Assembly: GCA_964562685.1 (NCBI GenBank)
Contig: CAZLUP010000014.1
Location: 7,395-71,394 of the forward strand
Reading direction: 5' to 3'
DNA length: 64,000 nucleotides
Origin: Stanieria sp964562685
Lineage (GTDB): Bacteria > Cyanobacteriota > Cyanobacteriia > Cyanobacteriales > Xenococcaceae
Shown here: piece after piece, positions 1 through 9,001 of the stretch
How the letters are laid out: every line of letters begins with the position of its first letter
How positions within the stretch are numbered: position 1 is the first letter of the stretch
Position numbers and translations under genes: made by a program
The notes under the pieces: generated by a model
Database searches by the model: none
What the model was told of the DNA's origin: nothing
The model's input: only the letters and a program-made list of their open reading frames with translations

Positions 1-830
1 CCCATCGCTTCAGCCATTGCCGATACTTCTGTGGCAGCCATTGGGTTGCGTACATCCGTCAAGTCGATGATTTGTGCCATGCGTAACAAAGCTTGCATTT
101 CGTTGGAAACAATATTGTCATCTAAGGCTTGAAAATAAGTATAGGCTGCGGTTGATTGAGAATTATGTAAATCTTGTTGACAAGTTTGTAGGTATTCTAC
201 TACTCGTGATACGACAACACTTAAATCTTCTCTGGGTTGGGAAATAGACTGAGTAAGGATTTGTTCTACTTGATTAGTTAAAGTATTAGCTAAATCTGGA
301 TTGTAGCTTTGAATATGTGCGATCGCTAATTTCACAGTTTCTGTGACTAAATCTGGCTCAAAAGTCCAAAAACCATAGAATTTTCGCTCTAAATCAGCAT
401 GAGGTCTTCCTTCTATGCCATAATCTGCTTCAGACAATTCCTGACATAATACCATTGCTGTATAAGTAGGAGATAAAATCATCAAGTGCCACTCTTGAGC
501 GACAGGATCTTCTGGTTTTAAGCTGACTAAAGCTACATTATCTTTTTGACTAGTAGGATGCTCGGCAAATCCTGCTTCTGGTGCAGCCATAATCGCTACT
601 TGGAAAGATTTCTGAGCCAAATTACTATAACGCTCGGCTTCTTCTAAATACCATTTTCCTCGTTGGAAGGCTGCAATCATAAGTGGTTTGTCTTGTGACT
701 CTAAAATAAAATCTTCTAAAGCATGACAAAGAGCAACTAAAGTATTTTTGTAATAAACTCCCAAATTAATCGGTCTTGTACTGTTTTGATGAGCTTTTAC
801 TAATTGTTGTAAAATTGAACCTTCCAGCAT
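1..830 (-). CDS. DICT sensory domain protein, 3' end outside the window
   Basis: A reading frame opens at an ATG (828-830) and runs without a stop off the left edge, so about 276 residues are visible and the C-terminus is missing. The N-terminus (LEGSILQQLV, then INLGVYYKNTLVALCHALED) and the following region resemble the DICT domain, a sensory domain that in cyanobacteria precedes GGDEF, GAF or histidine-kinase modules. From about residue 200 the protein becomes helical. No output domain is visible, so it could be a kinase, a cyclase or a stand-alone sensor. The upstream DNA holds short tandem repeats. The family call rests on recognition of the sequence pattern, not on a search. Confidence 0.7.
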   Translation of the reverse strand, partial: MLEGSILQQLVKAHQNSTRPINLGVYYKNTLVALCHALEDFILESQDKPLMIAAFQRGKWYLEEAERYSNLAQKSFQVAIMAAPEAGFAEHPTSQKDNVALVSLKPEDPVAQEWHLMILSPTYTAMVLCQELSEADYGIEGRPHADLERKFYGFWTFEPDLVTETVKLAIAHIQSYNPDLANTLTNQVEQILTQSISQPREDLSVVVSRVVEYLQTCQQDLHNSQSTAAYTYFQALDDNIVSNEMQALLRMAQIIDLTDVRNPMAATEVSAMAEAM

Positions 831-833
831 TTT

Positions 834-860
834 TAGTTATCAGTTATCAGTTATCAGTTA
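834..860. repeat. Short tandem repeat
   Basis: About three to four copies of a 7-bp unit (agttatc) lie just upstream of the DICT gene. Similar short tandem repeats occur in other intergenic gaps of this window (7611-7650 and 60029-60070). No function is evident. Confidence 0.7.
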
Positions 861-1062
861 TGACTAAAGACGCGACATAAGTATCTAGGCAGAATTATTT
901 GTGAATTTTTAGAGACTGGGGAATAGGGAATAGGCAGAGGAAAATAAGGTTTTACCATTCCCTGTTTCATATTGCCTTTTTCTTATTTTCTCTTTCAACT
1001 ATCCAATTAATTTTGCTCATCTAGTTATTGCGTCTGTACAATTATCAAAACTTTGTCTTGTT

Positions 1063-2643
1063 CTATCTGCTTAAAGATATAGTGGCTAATTCTGGTTTAG
1101 CAGATTCTACAGGCGCGCTTAAAGCTTCTTCTAACTCAGCAATTCCTAATCTTTGTTCTAAAATTTTCATAACTTCTCGTCCAAAATCATTAGAATTTTT
1201 TTGCCAAGCTTGTAGACAAACTTCTCCAAAAAAAGAACCAAGTGGTTCGGGATTCCACAAAAGTTTTTTTGCCGTCCAAGGCATTAAACTCATCGGATTG
1301 TATCCAGGTTTAAGAATCTCGTTTTTAAAAGCATATTCTTCTAAATGAGTATGAGGTTGCAAGCCAATAAAGAAAATTGCTGGCTCTACCTTATCTGCAC
1401 CAAAAATTTTCTCTAATTCCCGATGATAAGCTATGGTTTGTCTGATAGTATCGTAAGTTTCATCAATTACGTTAAACGAATAGTTAACTGAAACCAGATC
1501 ATTAAAACCAGCAGCTTTCAAATCTCGGCAATTTTGAAGTACAGTACGGAGATTGTAACCCATCCGCATCTTCCGAACTAATTCTTGCGAACCACTAGTA
1601 ATCCCTATTTCAAAATAGTTCATGCCAGTTTGAACCATTAAGTCACATAACTCGGGAGAAAGATTATCAGCACGGATATAAGCAGCCCAGTGAATATCTT
1701 TCATCCCCGAATCAACAATTTTTCGTAATAATTCGACTGCATCAGGAATAAATCTACGGGCAGGAATAAACTGAGCATCAGTAAACCAAAAATTGCGGAT
1801 TCCCCTCTCATAAAGCTGGCGCATTTCTTTAACTACTTCATCAGCAGGATTAATCCTAACTTGTTTACCCTCGACTACGGTGTAGACACAGTAACAGCAA
1901 TTATGAGGACAGCCTCGTTTGGTTTGGACTCCTAGATAAAAATCGTTTTCCTGAAGATAATAATCAAATTCTGACCAAATTTTAGCAATATAGTCATAAT
2001 TACAAGCCGTTTTTTCGATTGCCTCTGGTTGCTCGTGGATTAAGCGTTTTCGAGGTTCTATTTCTCCGACTACATAACAACGCTCATTACTAAAATCTTC
2101 ACCACGCAGAAGTTTGGCTAATAATTGTTCTCCCTCTCCCACCGAAACAATTGTTCCTTGAGGTAATTTTTGCTTTAACTGTTCATAAAAAACACTAACT
2201 GCACCACCACCGACTACACAACGAGCTTCGGGATGATATTTTCTCGCTCTTTTTAAACCGCGATTAATTAAGCCTAGATTTCGCCAGAGTTCTCCATAAT
2301 AAGCTGTAGTAACTTTTAATCCTCCTAAAGCTCCTTTCAGTCTAGTGAGGGGATTTTTAGCATAGTAAAATTCAAAAGCGTTTTGGAGCGGATTTCCACC
2401 TCTACCTCCCACAGGTGCATAAATTTGAATATCTCGCCACGAAAATACCAACAAGGTTGGTTGAAATTGATCGATACATTGCTCTAAGGCTGGTACAAAA
2501 TCTAAAGGTGGTACTGTTCCTAAGTCAAAGATTTTTTGTTCTAAGTTAGGAAATAACTTATGAACAAAATCAGCCAGATAAACCACTCCTATCGGAAAAA
2601 TTGGGTTACAAGGCAGGCGAACATAGAGAATTTTCTGACTCAT
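1063..2643 (-). CDS. Cobalamin-binding-type radical SAM protein
   Basis: 526 residues. The N-terminal half has the look of a B12-binding Rossmann domain (residues ~1-200, with CVVGGGAVSVF and VSVGEGEQLL). The radical SAM core follows, with the [4Fe-4S] motif CPHNCCYC, which satisfies CxxxCxxC. Such enzymes cleave S-adenosylmethionine reductively to start radical chemistry, and many in this class are methyltransferases. The sequence resembles a cyanobacterial family that I recall being named 'photosystem II high light acclimation radical SAM protein'. That name is from memory and the substrate is unknown. The gene stands alone, and its leader carries a possible pseudoknotted RNA structure (2683-2730). 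The ATG start gives the family-typical beginning MSQKILYVRLPCNP. Confidence 0.8.
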   Translation of the reverse strand: MSQKILYVRLPCNPIFPIGVVYLADFVHKLFPNLEQKIFDLGTVPPLDFVPALEQCIDQFQPTLLVFSWRDIQIYAPVGGRGGNPLQNAFEFYYAKNPLTRLKGALGGLKVTTAYYGELWRNLGLINRGLKRARKYHPEARCVVGGGAVSVFYEQLKQKLPQGTIVSVGEGEQLLAKLLRGEDFSNERCYVVGEIEPRKRLIHEQPEAIEKTACNYDYIAKIWSEFDYYLQENDFYLGVQTKRGCPHNCCYCVYTVVEGKQVRINPADEVVKEMRQLYERGIRNFWFTDAQFIPARRFIPDAVELLRKIVDSGMKDIHWAAYIRADNLSPELCDLMVQTGMNYFEIGITSGSQELVRKMRMGYNLRTVLQNCRDLKAAGFNDLVSVNYSFNVIDETYDTIRQTIAYHRELEKIFGADKVEPAIFFIGLQPHTHLEEYAFKNEILKPGYNPMSLMPWTAKKLLWNPEPLGSFFGEVCLQAWQKNSNDFGREVMKILEQRLGIAELEEALSAPVESAKPELATISLSR

Positions 2644-2682
2644 AGGATAAAAATTTTATTAAAGTTGTTGAGGTTTCTGAAC

Positions 2683-2730
2683 CAAGCAGTGAACAGTATC
2701 CTGGCTTTTCAAACCAGGGCTTGCGTTCAC
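2683..2730 (-). promoter_or_regulatory. Structured leader RNA upstream of the radical SAM gene
   Basis: On the minus strand, about 40-90 nt before the radical SAM start codon, GTGAAC (2725-2730) can pair with GTTCAC (2689-2694). They enclose an inner perfect stem CCTGG/CCAGG (2714-2718 with 2700-2704) with a 9-nt loop. The asymmetric internal loop contains CAAGC (2719-2723), which is complementary to GCTTG just 3' of the outer stem (2683-2687), so a pseudoknot can form. I could not match this to a known riboswitch consensus. It could be a cis-regulatory RNA or a chance structure. Confidence 0.4.
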
Positions 2731-2931
2731 TTTGTCAGTCTCCCCAGAAAAATCCATCATTTTTTTTATATAACTTAACTTTAACTATATTATTAGTTAC
2801 AATCAACTAACCATGTTTGCTATATTGATTTGCTCCTCAGCTACATTGCATTTCAATTAGCCAGGAATAAGTAAGCAAATTTAATTTATTAAAACTTATA
2901 GAGAGTACTGCTGCTCTCGAACCCAATCTTT

Positions 2932-2946
2932 AACCTAATTTAGGTT
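2932..2946. promoter_or_regulatory. 15-bp palindrome, possible operator
   Basis: The sequence AACCTAATTTAGGTT is a perfect palindrome around its central base, about 155 bp before the DUF1830 gene and 290 bp before the divergent radical SAM gene. A GAGAG/CTCTC mini-hairpin lies just upstream (2901-2918). A dimeric regulator could bind here, but nothing proves it. The rest of 2747-3100 is AT-rich with no further feature seen. Confidence 0.25.
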
Positions 2947-3100
2947 CAAATCTTAAAAAAATCTATAATACCATGAAAGCTGATTTAAGGCACTAAGATA
3001 AGCTCTGATTGGTATTCCCTTTTACAGCTAGTGGGGATCGGGAAGTGTTAGCTTATCAAGTGTAATAGCAAACCAATTTTAAATAATCGCTTCAATAACT

Positions 3101-3490
3101 ATGTCTCAAATACTTGATCCGGTACCCAATAATGAAAAAAACACTATTTTGTGCTGCTATGTAAATGCAACTAGTCAAATCCAAGTAGCTCGAATTACGA
3201 ATATTCCCAACTGGTATTTTGAAAGAGTTGTTTTTCCTGGACAAAGGCTAGTTTTTGAAGCTGTCCGAAATGCTTTATTGGAAATTCATACAGGTATGAT
3301 GGCTAGTGCTATCTTGTCAGACACGATCCCTTGTGAACGTCTTTGTATTAATGAAACTCAAGATTATGAGCCAGAAAAACCAACTCAAACTGAGTCTAAA
3401 ACAACAGAGAATTCAACTAATAGCGATCGCATTAATAACAATAATCAACCTACAGGAAATAAATTTAAAACTGCTGTTAGTGTAGGTTAA
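3101..3490 (+). CDS. DUF1830 family protein
   Basis: 129 residues. Residues ~15-85 match the cyanobacterial DUF1830 pattern: an ILCCYVNATSQIQVARI strand, then NWYFERVVFPGQRLVFEA, and a final CERLCI. The C-terminal ~45 residues are a low-complexity polar tail rich in Thr, Asn and Gln that is probably disordered. The function of the family is unknown. The gene stands alone. Confidence 0.85.
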   Translation: MSQILDPVPNNEKNTILCCYVNATSQIQVARITNIPNWYFERVVFPGQRLVFEAVRNALLEIHTGMMASAILSDTIPCERLCINETQDYEPEKPTQTESKTTENSTNSDRINNNNQPTGNKFKTAVSVG

Positions 3491-3691
3491 TTTAACCACA
3501 GATTTTTGCCGACCATCTATAAATATTTACAAAAAAATTGGCTTTGAGTTGAACGAATAAATTTAAATTTGATTAACAAATCTTCAATTAACGTCAATAA
3601 GGCATTATACAGTTCTGTTCAACTATTTATTTCTTTGGTGTGATACTACCTAGTTTAGCTTAAGCTATTTTTTAGTAGAGAGCTTAACTAG

Positions 3692-4138
3692 GTGTTGGAT
3701 TTGAATTTACCTTCTTTTCTTTGGCTGTGGAAAATAGCTGCTTGGTCAATGGGTTTAGCACTCGCAACTTATGGAGTGCTATTTTTTTCTGGTTTAGGGA
3801 TTTTATCAACTCGAATCAATCGTCAAGCTCGTCCTCCTTTCTTGAGAAAGTTTCATATTATTAGTGGGATAGTATTGTGTCTGCTTGTTTTACTGTTACT
3901 CGCGATCGGGCTAATCGGAACGATAGGTTACTATGGTAGTCTGGGTCACTCGCCTCATTTGATTGCAGGTTTAACTGTGGTTGTTTTAGTTTTGTTATCG
4001 GGTTGGAGTGCTACTCAAATTAGTCCACAAAAATCATGGGCGCGTTTACTTCATGTCGGGATAAATCTTACTTTATTGGTTGGTTTTATATTTGTTTCTT
4101 TAACGGGTTGGCAAGTTGTCCAAAAATATTTGCCATAG
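3692..4138 (+). CDS. DUF4079-like membrane protein
   Basis: 148 residues with four predicted transmembrane segments, at about residues 10-35, 52-76, 85-105 and 118-142. The arrangement and the loop RINRQARPPFLRKFHIISG resemble DUF4079, a small membrane family of cyanobacteria and plastids with no established function. The frame opens at GTG (3692), followed directly by TTG, and no ATG is available near the first membrane helix, so a non-ATG start is likely. The kinase-GUN4 gene follows 68 bp downstream on the same strand. Confidence 0.65.
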   Translation: MLDLNLPSFLWLWKIAAWSMGLALATYGVLFFSGLGILSTRINRQARPPFLRKFHIISGIVLCLLVLLLLAIGLIGTIGYYGSLGHSPHLIAGLTVVVLVLLSGWSATQISPQKSWARLLHVGINLTLLVGFIFVSLTGWQVVQKYLP

Positions 4139-4206
4139 AGTAAAAAAGACCAAAACAAACTAAATAATTTCAGCAAAACCTAACTTAAACAAAGTGGCAG
4201 AAACAA

Positions 4207-5529
4207 ATGATTTGGAGACCGGGTGAAGCAATTCAAGATGGTAAATATGTCATTGAAGAGATATTGGGTGTGGGAGGATTTGGCATCACTTATCGCGCTC
4301 AAGATTGTAGTTTAAATAAATTAGTTGCGATTAAAACCGCTAACGATTTAGTCTTGTCTAAACCTGATTTTGCTAAACATCAAGAAAAATTTATTCAAGA
4401 AGCTTTTCGCCTTGCTAAATGTGGTCATAATCATATTGTTCAAGTCAACGAGGTGTGCCAAGAACAAGGAATTTGGTGCATGGTGATGGAATATATTACA
4501 GGAGGAGATTTAGAAGGCAAAGTTATTGAACAAGGTGTTTTGCCAGAAAAAAAAGCTTTACTGTATATTCGGCAAATAGGAGAAGCACTTAGCTATATTC
4601 ACCAACAAGGACTTTTACATCGTGATGTCAAACCATCAAATATTATGTTGCGAGATAATACAGGAGAAGCGGTATTAATCGATTTTGGTTTGGCAAGAGA
4701 GTTTATTGATGGCAGAACTTTGACTCATACCAATGCTCGTACTGAATCTTTTGCTCCCATAGAACAGTACCATCAAAAGGCAAAACGAGGTCCTTATACA
4801 GATGTTCATGCTTTAGCAGCTACTTGTTATTTTTTATTAACTGGAGTACAGCCTCTACCTGCACAATTTCGTTCTCAAGGTGCTAGTTTAATTGTGCCTA
4901 AAAAACATAATCCTCGGCTTAGCGATGAATTAAATGCTGCTATTGTTAAAGGGATGGCATTACAAGCAGAACATCGTCCTCAATCAGTGCAGGAATGGTT
5001 GGAGATGATTCCTGATGCTCAAGAACTAGAATTTGAAAAAACTTCCTCTAACCCTGAAAATATTTATCAAAGATTAGAAATTTATTTATCTGGGGGAGAA
5101 TGGCAAAAAGCCGATGAAGAAACTTACGAAATTTTACTAAAAATAGCTAATCGAGTTAAAGAAGGGTGGTTGGATTACAAATCGACTCAAAATCTTACCT
5201 GTGAAACACTGCAAGTTATTGATCGCCTGTGGCTAAAATACAGTGAAGGACGTTTTGGATTCTCTGTTCAAAGAAGAATTTGGCAAGAACTTGGTGGTAA
5301 GATCGATTATAAGACTGAGTGTGCTTTGGGAGAACGACTTGGTTGGCGAGTAAAAAATCGTTGGCAAGATTCTAGTGGCATTGAATACACTTTAGCTGCT
5401 CCTGTGGGGCATTTACCCTGGGATGGACATTTACCTGATGGGGAATTGAAAGAAATAGGATTAGTAGGAAGTTATGCTCGTTGGTGGTGTTGTTTAATTT
5501 TGTCCCGTTGTGCTGAATGTGAAGTTTAG
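4207..5529 (+). CDS. Serine/threonine protein kinase with C-terminal GUN4 domain
   Basis: 440 residues. The N-terminal Hanks-type kinase domain (~13-265) has the glycine loop GVGGFG (21-26), the catalytic lysine in VAIK (K43), HRDVKPSN (HRD 138-140) and DFG (159-161), so it should be active. Residues ~285-440 form a GUN4 domain (ENIYQRLEIYLSGGEW, then ETLQVIDRLWLKYSEGRFGF). GUN4 proteins bind porphyrins and stimulate magnesium chelatase in chlorophyll synthesis. Kinase-GUN4 fusions are known in cyanobacteria, and a tetrapyrrole-responsive kinase is a reasonable inference but untested. No membrane segment is seen. Confidence 0.9.
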   Translation: MIWRPGEAIQDGKYVIEEILGVGGFGITYRAQDCSLNKLVAIKTANDLVLSKPDFAKHQEKFIQEAFRLAKCGHNHIVQVNEVCQEQGIWCMVMEYITGGDLEGKVIEQGVLPEKKALLYIRQIGEALSYIHQQGLLHRDVKPSNIMLRDNTGEAVLIDFGLAREFIDGRTLTHTNARTESFAPIEQYHQKAKRGPYTDVHALAATCYFLLTGVQPLPAQFRSQGASLIVPKKHNPRLSDELNAAIVKGMALQAEHRPQSVQEWLEMIPDAQELEFEKTSSNPENIYQRLEIYLSGGEWQKADEETYEILLKIANRVKEGWLDYKSTQNLTCETLQVIDRLWLKYSEGRFGFSVQRRIWQELGGKIDYKTECALGERLGWRVKNRWQDSSGIEYTLAAPVGHLPWDGHLPDGELKEIGLVGSYARWWCCLILSRCAECEV

Positions 5530-5654
5530 ACAAACATCTCAGAGCCAGACCCATCTTAAGTACACAAAAGTTTATAATTATTACCTTGATTTAAATTTTT
5601 CGTTGAAGAAAGTTATCCCTTCATAAATAAAAAATTGAAAACGGACTTGAACAG

Positions 5655-7610
5655 ATGAAGGCAACAAAAGATATTCTGGTGATTGGTGGTGGGATCGTCG
5701 GACTAGCGGTCGCAGTTGATTTAAAGTTGCGTGGGGCAAGTGTAACTGTGGTGAGTCGAGACTTTGCTCAAGCAGCTTCTCATGCAGCAGCAGGAATGCT
5801 TGCGCCCATGGCAGAAAAAATTACTAATCGTCCGATGTTAGATTTATGCCTGAAGTCCAGTTGGCTTTATCCTGAATGGGTTCGTAAATTAGAAGATTTA
5901 ACTGGTATTGCTACGGGTTATCTACCTTCTGGTATTGTAGCTCCTACGTTTGATTTACCTCAAACTCAATCGGATTTATGGTTAGACCGAGCTACGCTGG
6001 AATTGTATCAGCCTGGTTTAGGAGCAGCAGTAGTTGGGGGTTGGTGGTATCCTGAAGATGGACAAGTAGATAATCGTTGTTTAATGCGATCGCTTCTACA
6101 AGCTGCTGAGACTTTAGGAGTAGAGATTAAAGAAGGAGTAGCAGTTGAAGCAATTGGACAACAACAGGGTAAAGTAACCAGTATTTTTACTTCCGAAGGG
6201 AAACTCGAAGCAGAACAATACATTTTAGCTACTGGTTCTTGGGCTACTCAATTATTACCGCTTCCTGTCCGCCCAGTCAAAGGACAAATGCTCTCTTTAA
6301 GAATGCCTGCCGAAGCTAATCTGCATCGGGTATTATTTGGGGACGGTATTTATTTAGTACCACGCCGAGATGGACGTTTAATTATCGGGGCGACAGTAGA
6401 AGAAGTTGGTTGGAATCCTCATAATACACCCCAAGGAATACAAAATTTATTAACTAACGCGATTAAACTGTTTCCTGCGGTTGCTAATTGGCAAATTGAA
6501 GAGTTTTGGTCAGGTTTTCGTCCAGGTACACCTGATGATCTCCCAATTTTAGGTCAAAGTCCTTGTGAGAATTTATTTTTAGCGACTGGGCATTATCGTA
6601 ATGGGATTTTACTTGCCCCTGTTACTGCTTCTCTAATCGCCAACTTGGTTTTAGAAGGAACATCCGATCCTTTATTATCTCATTTTGGTTTTGATCGTTT
6701 TTTGACTCAAAATAATTTTAATTCTTCAAATGGTTCATTTCATCAAAATGGTCACAAAATGCCTCTAGAAATTCAAACAACCGTTTCTCAACAACTCACC
6801 ACACCAACAACTATTAATCAAACCAATCAACTAACTATTGCTGGAAGAACTTTTAATTCTCGCCTGATGACAGGTACGGGTAAATATCCAACGATTGAAA
6901 GTATGCAAGAAAGTGTAATTGCTAGTGGTTGTGAGATTGTCACCGTCGCAGTCAGAAGAGTACAAACCAAAGCACCTGGACACGAAGGATTAGCAGAAGC
7001 GTTAGACTGGAATAAAATTTGGATGTTACCCAATACCGCAGGCTGTCAAACTGCCGAAGAAGCAATTCGAGTAGCACGCTTAGGTAGAGAAATGGCGAAG
7101 TTATTAGGGCAAGAAGATAATAATTTCGTTAAATTAGAAGTTATTCCCGACGCTAAATATCTATTGCCCGATCCGATTGGTACATTGGCAGCAGCTGAAC
7201 AATTAGTTAAAGAAGGTTTTGCCGTTTTACCCTATATCAATGCCGATCCGCTACTAGCTAAACGATTAGAAGAAGTAGGTTGTGCTACAGTCATGCCTTT
7301 GGGTTCACCCATCGGTTCGGGACAGGGAATTAAAAACGCTGCTAATATTGCCATTATTATTGAAGAAGCTAAAATTCCTGTGGTGGTAGATGCAGGTATT
7401 GGTACGCCTAGCGAAGCTGCCTATGCAATGGAGTTAGGGGCAGATGCTTTATTAATTAATAGTGCGATCGCAATGGCTCAAGATCCTGTTGCTATGGCGC
7501 GGGCGATGGGTTTAGCAACTGAGGCTGGAAGACTTGCTTATTTATCAGGAAGAATTCCTGTGAAACAATATGCTGCTGCTAGTTCTCCTTTGACAGGAAC
7601 AATTACATAA
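5655..7610 (+). CDS. thiO/thiG: Bifunctional glycine oxidase ThiO / thiazole synthase ThiG
   Basis: 651 residues joining two thiamine-pathway enzymes. Residues 1-~345 are ThiO, an FAD-dependent amine oxidase (dinucleotide motif IGGGIVGLAVAVDL, then FWSGFRPGTPDDLPILG) that makes dehydroglycine from glycine. A polar linker (~350-392) leads to ThiG (~393-651), the TIM-barrel thiazole-phosphate synthase, with the presumed Schiff-base lysine in VKLEVIPD and phosphate-binding GIGTPSEAAYAMELGADALL. This fusion is typical of cyanobacteria and channels the unstable imine between sites. No TPP riboswitch is visible in the 125-bp leader. Confidence 0.95.
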   Translation: MKATKDILVIGGGIVGLAVAVDLKLRGASVTVVSRDFAQAASHAAAGMLAPMAEKITNRPMLDLCLKSSWLYPEWVRKLEDLTGIATGYLPSGIVAPTFDLPQTQSDLWLDRATLELYQPGLGAAVVGGWWYPEDGQVDNRCLMRSLLQAAETLGVEIKEGVAVEAIGQQQGKVTSIFTSEGKLEAEQYILATGSWATQLLPLPVRPVKGQMLSLRMPAEANLHRVLFGDGIYLVPRRDGRLIIGATVEEVGWNPHNTPQGIQNLLTNAIKLFPAVANWQIEEFWSGFRPGTPDDLPILGQSPCENLFLATGHYRNGILLAPVTASLIANLVLEGTSDPLLSHFGFDRFLTQNNFNSSNGSFHQNGHKMPLEIQTTVSQQLTTPTTINQTNQLTIAGRTFNSRLMTGTGKYPTIESMQESVIASGCEIVTVAVRRVQTKAPGHEGLAEALDWNKIWMLPNTAGCQTAEEAIRVARLGREMAKLLGQEDNNFVKLEVIPDAKYLLPDPIGTLAAAEQLVKEGFAVLPYINADPLLAKRLEEVGCATVMPLGSPIGSGQGIKNAANIAIIIEEAKIPVVVDAGIGTPSEAAYAMELGADALLINSAIAMAQDPVAMARAMGLATEAGRLAYLSGRIPVKQYAAASSPLTGTIT

Positions 7611-7650
7611 GTAATAGGTAATAGGTAATAGGTAATAGGGTAGTAGGTAA
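7611..7650. repeat. Short tandem repeat
   Basis: Four tandem copies of a 7-bp unit (gtaatag), followed by degenerate copies, directly after the thiO/thiG stop codon. No gene or function is apparent. Confidence 0.75.
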
Positions 7651-7821
7651 TTAGTAATTACTAATCAAAAATTAGGATGTTTAGTCTAGATTGTCAAATT
7701 AATATATAGCGTTACGTTCAATCTCATGTCCTAATCTTGATTTGTACAGCTATATCTGTTTATTTCCTATGCGCAAAATCTCAAAAAGTGATAATTAGAA
7801 AAAATTTCTCATCTATTTAAG

Positions 7822-8121
7822 ATGAATCAATCAATTAATTGTCAGAAAAAAGTAATAGTTTGCTTAGGACGTGCTTGTCGTAAATATCATTCACAATTAG
7901 TTTGGGATGCTTTTAAAGCTAATTTGAATTCAGAAGTAGAATTAATCCCAATTAGTTGTTTAGGACAATGTGGTAATGGCCCAATGATCTTAGTTGAACC
8001 AGAACAGATTTGGTATTGGCAAGTCAGTCCTGATGAAGTTTCGCTGATTATTCAGCAGCATTTACAACAACAACATCCAATCAAACAAATGCTTTATCCA
8101 AAATTTCATAAAGAGCATTAA
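7822..8121 (+). CDS. Small thioredoxin-like [2Fe-2S] ferredoxin-domain protein
   Basis: 99 residues. The pattern is CLGRAC near the N-terminus (two Cys separated by four residues) and CLGQCGNGPM in the middle. This four-cysteine arrangement is typical of the thioredoxin-fold [2Fe-2S] ferredoxins, also found in the NuoE C-terminal domain. The protein is expected to be soluble and to transfer electrons or sense redox state. The ~17 C-terminal residues are a Gln/His-rich tail. No partner gene is adjacent. Confidence 0.8.
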   Translation: MNQSINCQKKVIVCLGRACRKYHSQLVWDAFKANLNSEVELIPISCLGQCGNGPMILVEPEQIWYWQVSPDEVSLIIQQHLQQQHPIKQMLYPKFHKEH

Positions 8122-8287
8122 GATGGAGAATTGAGTAGGAGCAATAAGTTAACTTTTGAGGGGTTTGGGACAGGGCTTTTAAAGTGCTGAAGCAGTTATA
8201 ATTATTAGCAATCTCATTGTAAAACTGTGATTTAGTTCAACCATAATTCACAACAAAACCAATACAATTTCTAGAAAAAGCTTGCCA

Positions 8288-8863
8288 ATGAAACCCAAGT
8301 CAATCAAAATGAAGCAACGGCTTTTTCTCGGTCTTTTTGGGATTACTATCATCTTAATTTTATCAAGCCTAATTCCTGTCCGAATGGCGATCGCTCTTTA
8401 TCAATCTCCTCAACCTCAAGCCATTCTGACTCTGGGAGGAGGAATAGATCGAGAAAAATTTACTGCCAAGTTTGCTCAAACTCATCCCGATTTACCGATT
8501 TGGGTTTCGACAGGTAGCCCTAATCCTATTACTCGTAAAATTTTTCGTAAAGCTGGTATTCCCGAAACTAGGCTTTATCTAGACAGACGCGCAGTTGATA
8601 CTGTAACTAATTTTACGACTTTAGTAGAAGACTTTCAAAAAAAACAGATCAAGCATCTATATTTGATTACTTCTGATTTTCACATGAGAAGAGCTAGAGC
8701 GATCGCTTTTTTTGTTTTAGGCAGTCATGGTATTACTTTTACTTCAGTCTCTGTACCTCCCAAACAATCACCCGAATCTGGGTTAATTGTTTTTCGTGAT
8801 GTTTGTCGTACTTGGTTTTGGCTCATTACTGGTTACACTGGTGCTAGTTTAAAAGTCCAATAG
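8288..8863 (+). CDS. YdcF/ElyC-like (DUF218) membrane-anchored protein
   Basis: About 191 residues. The ATG at 8288 is preferred to the in-frame TTG at 8282. An N-terminal transmembrane anchor (about residues 10-33) precedes a DUF218 domain with its typical motifs: LGGGIDRE, STGSP, the acidic/Thr-Asn segment DTVTNF and SDFHMRRA. Proteins of this family (SanA, ElyC, YdcF) act at the cell envelope and have been linked to peptidoglycan or envelope integrity, but their biochemical activity is unclear. The gene stands alone. Confidence 0.8.
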   Translation: MKPKSIKMKQRLFLGLFGITIILILSSLIPVRMAIALYQSPQPQAILTLGGGIDREKFTAKFAQTHPDLPIWVSTGSPNPITRKIFRKAGIPETRLYLDRRAVDTVTNFTTLVEDFQKKQIKHLYLITSDFHMRRARAIAFFVLGSHGITFTSVSVPPKQSPESGLIVFRDVCRTWFWLITGYTGASLKVQ

Positions 8864-9001
8864 GCAGCTTGCTATAGCCATCCCTAAGTTAGGACATAAG
8901 TACATAAGCAGAATCATTTACACACTAGGTCAGTCTCCGTGTCTCCGTGTCCCAAAGCATTAATGTGTTTTGCAATAATTAATCAATCAATTGTTTGACG
9001 T

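Noticed and set aside
2560..2778. 72-codon plus-strand frame over the radical SAM start
   Set aside because: Overlaps the opposite gene start and the structured leader; no likeness to any family.
5530..5654. TPP riboswitch before thiO/thiG
   Set aside because: The expected conserved core was not found in the leader.
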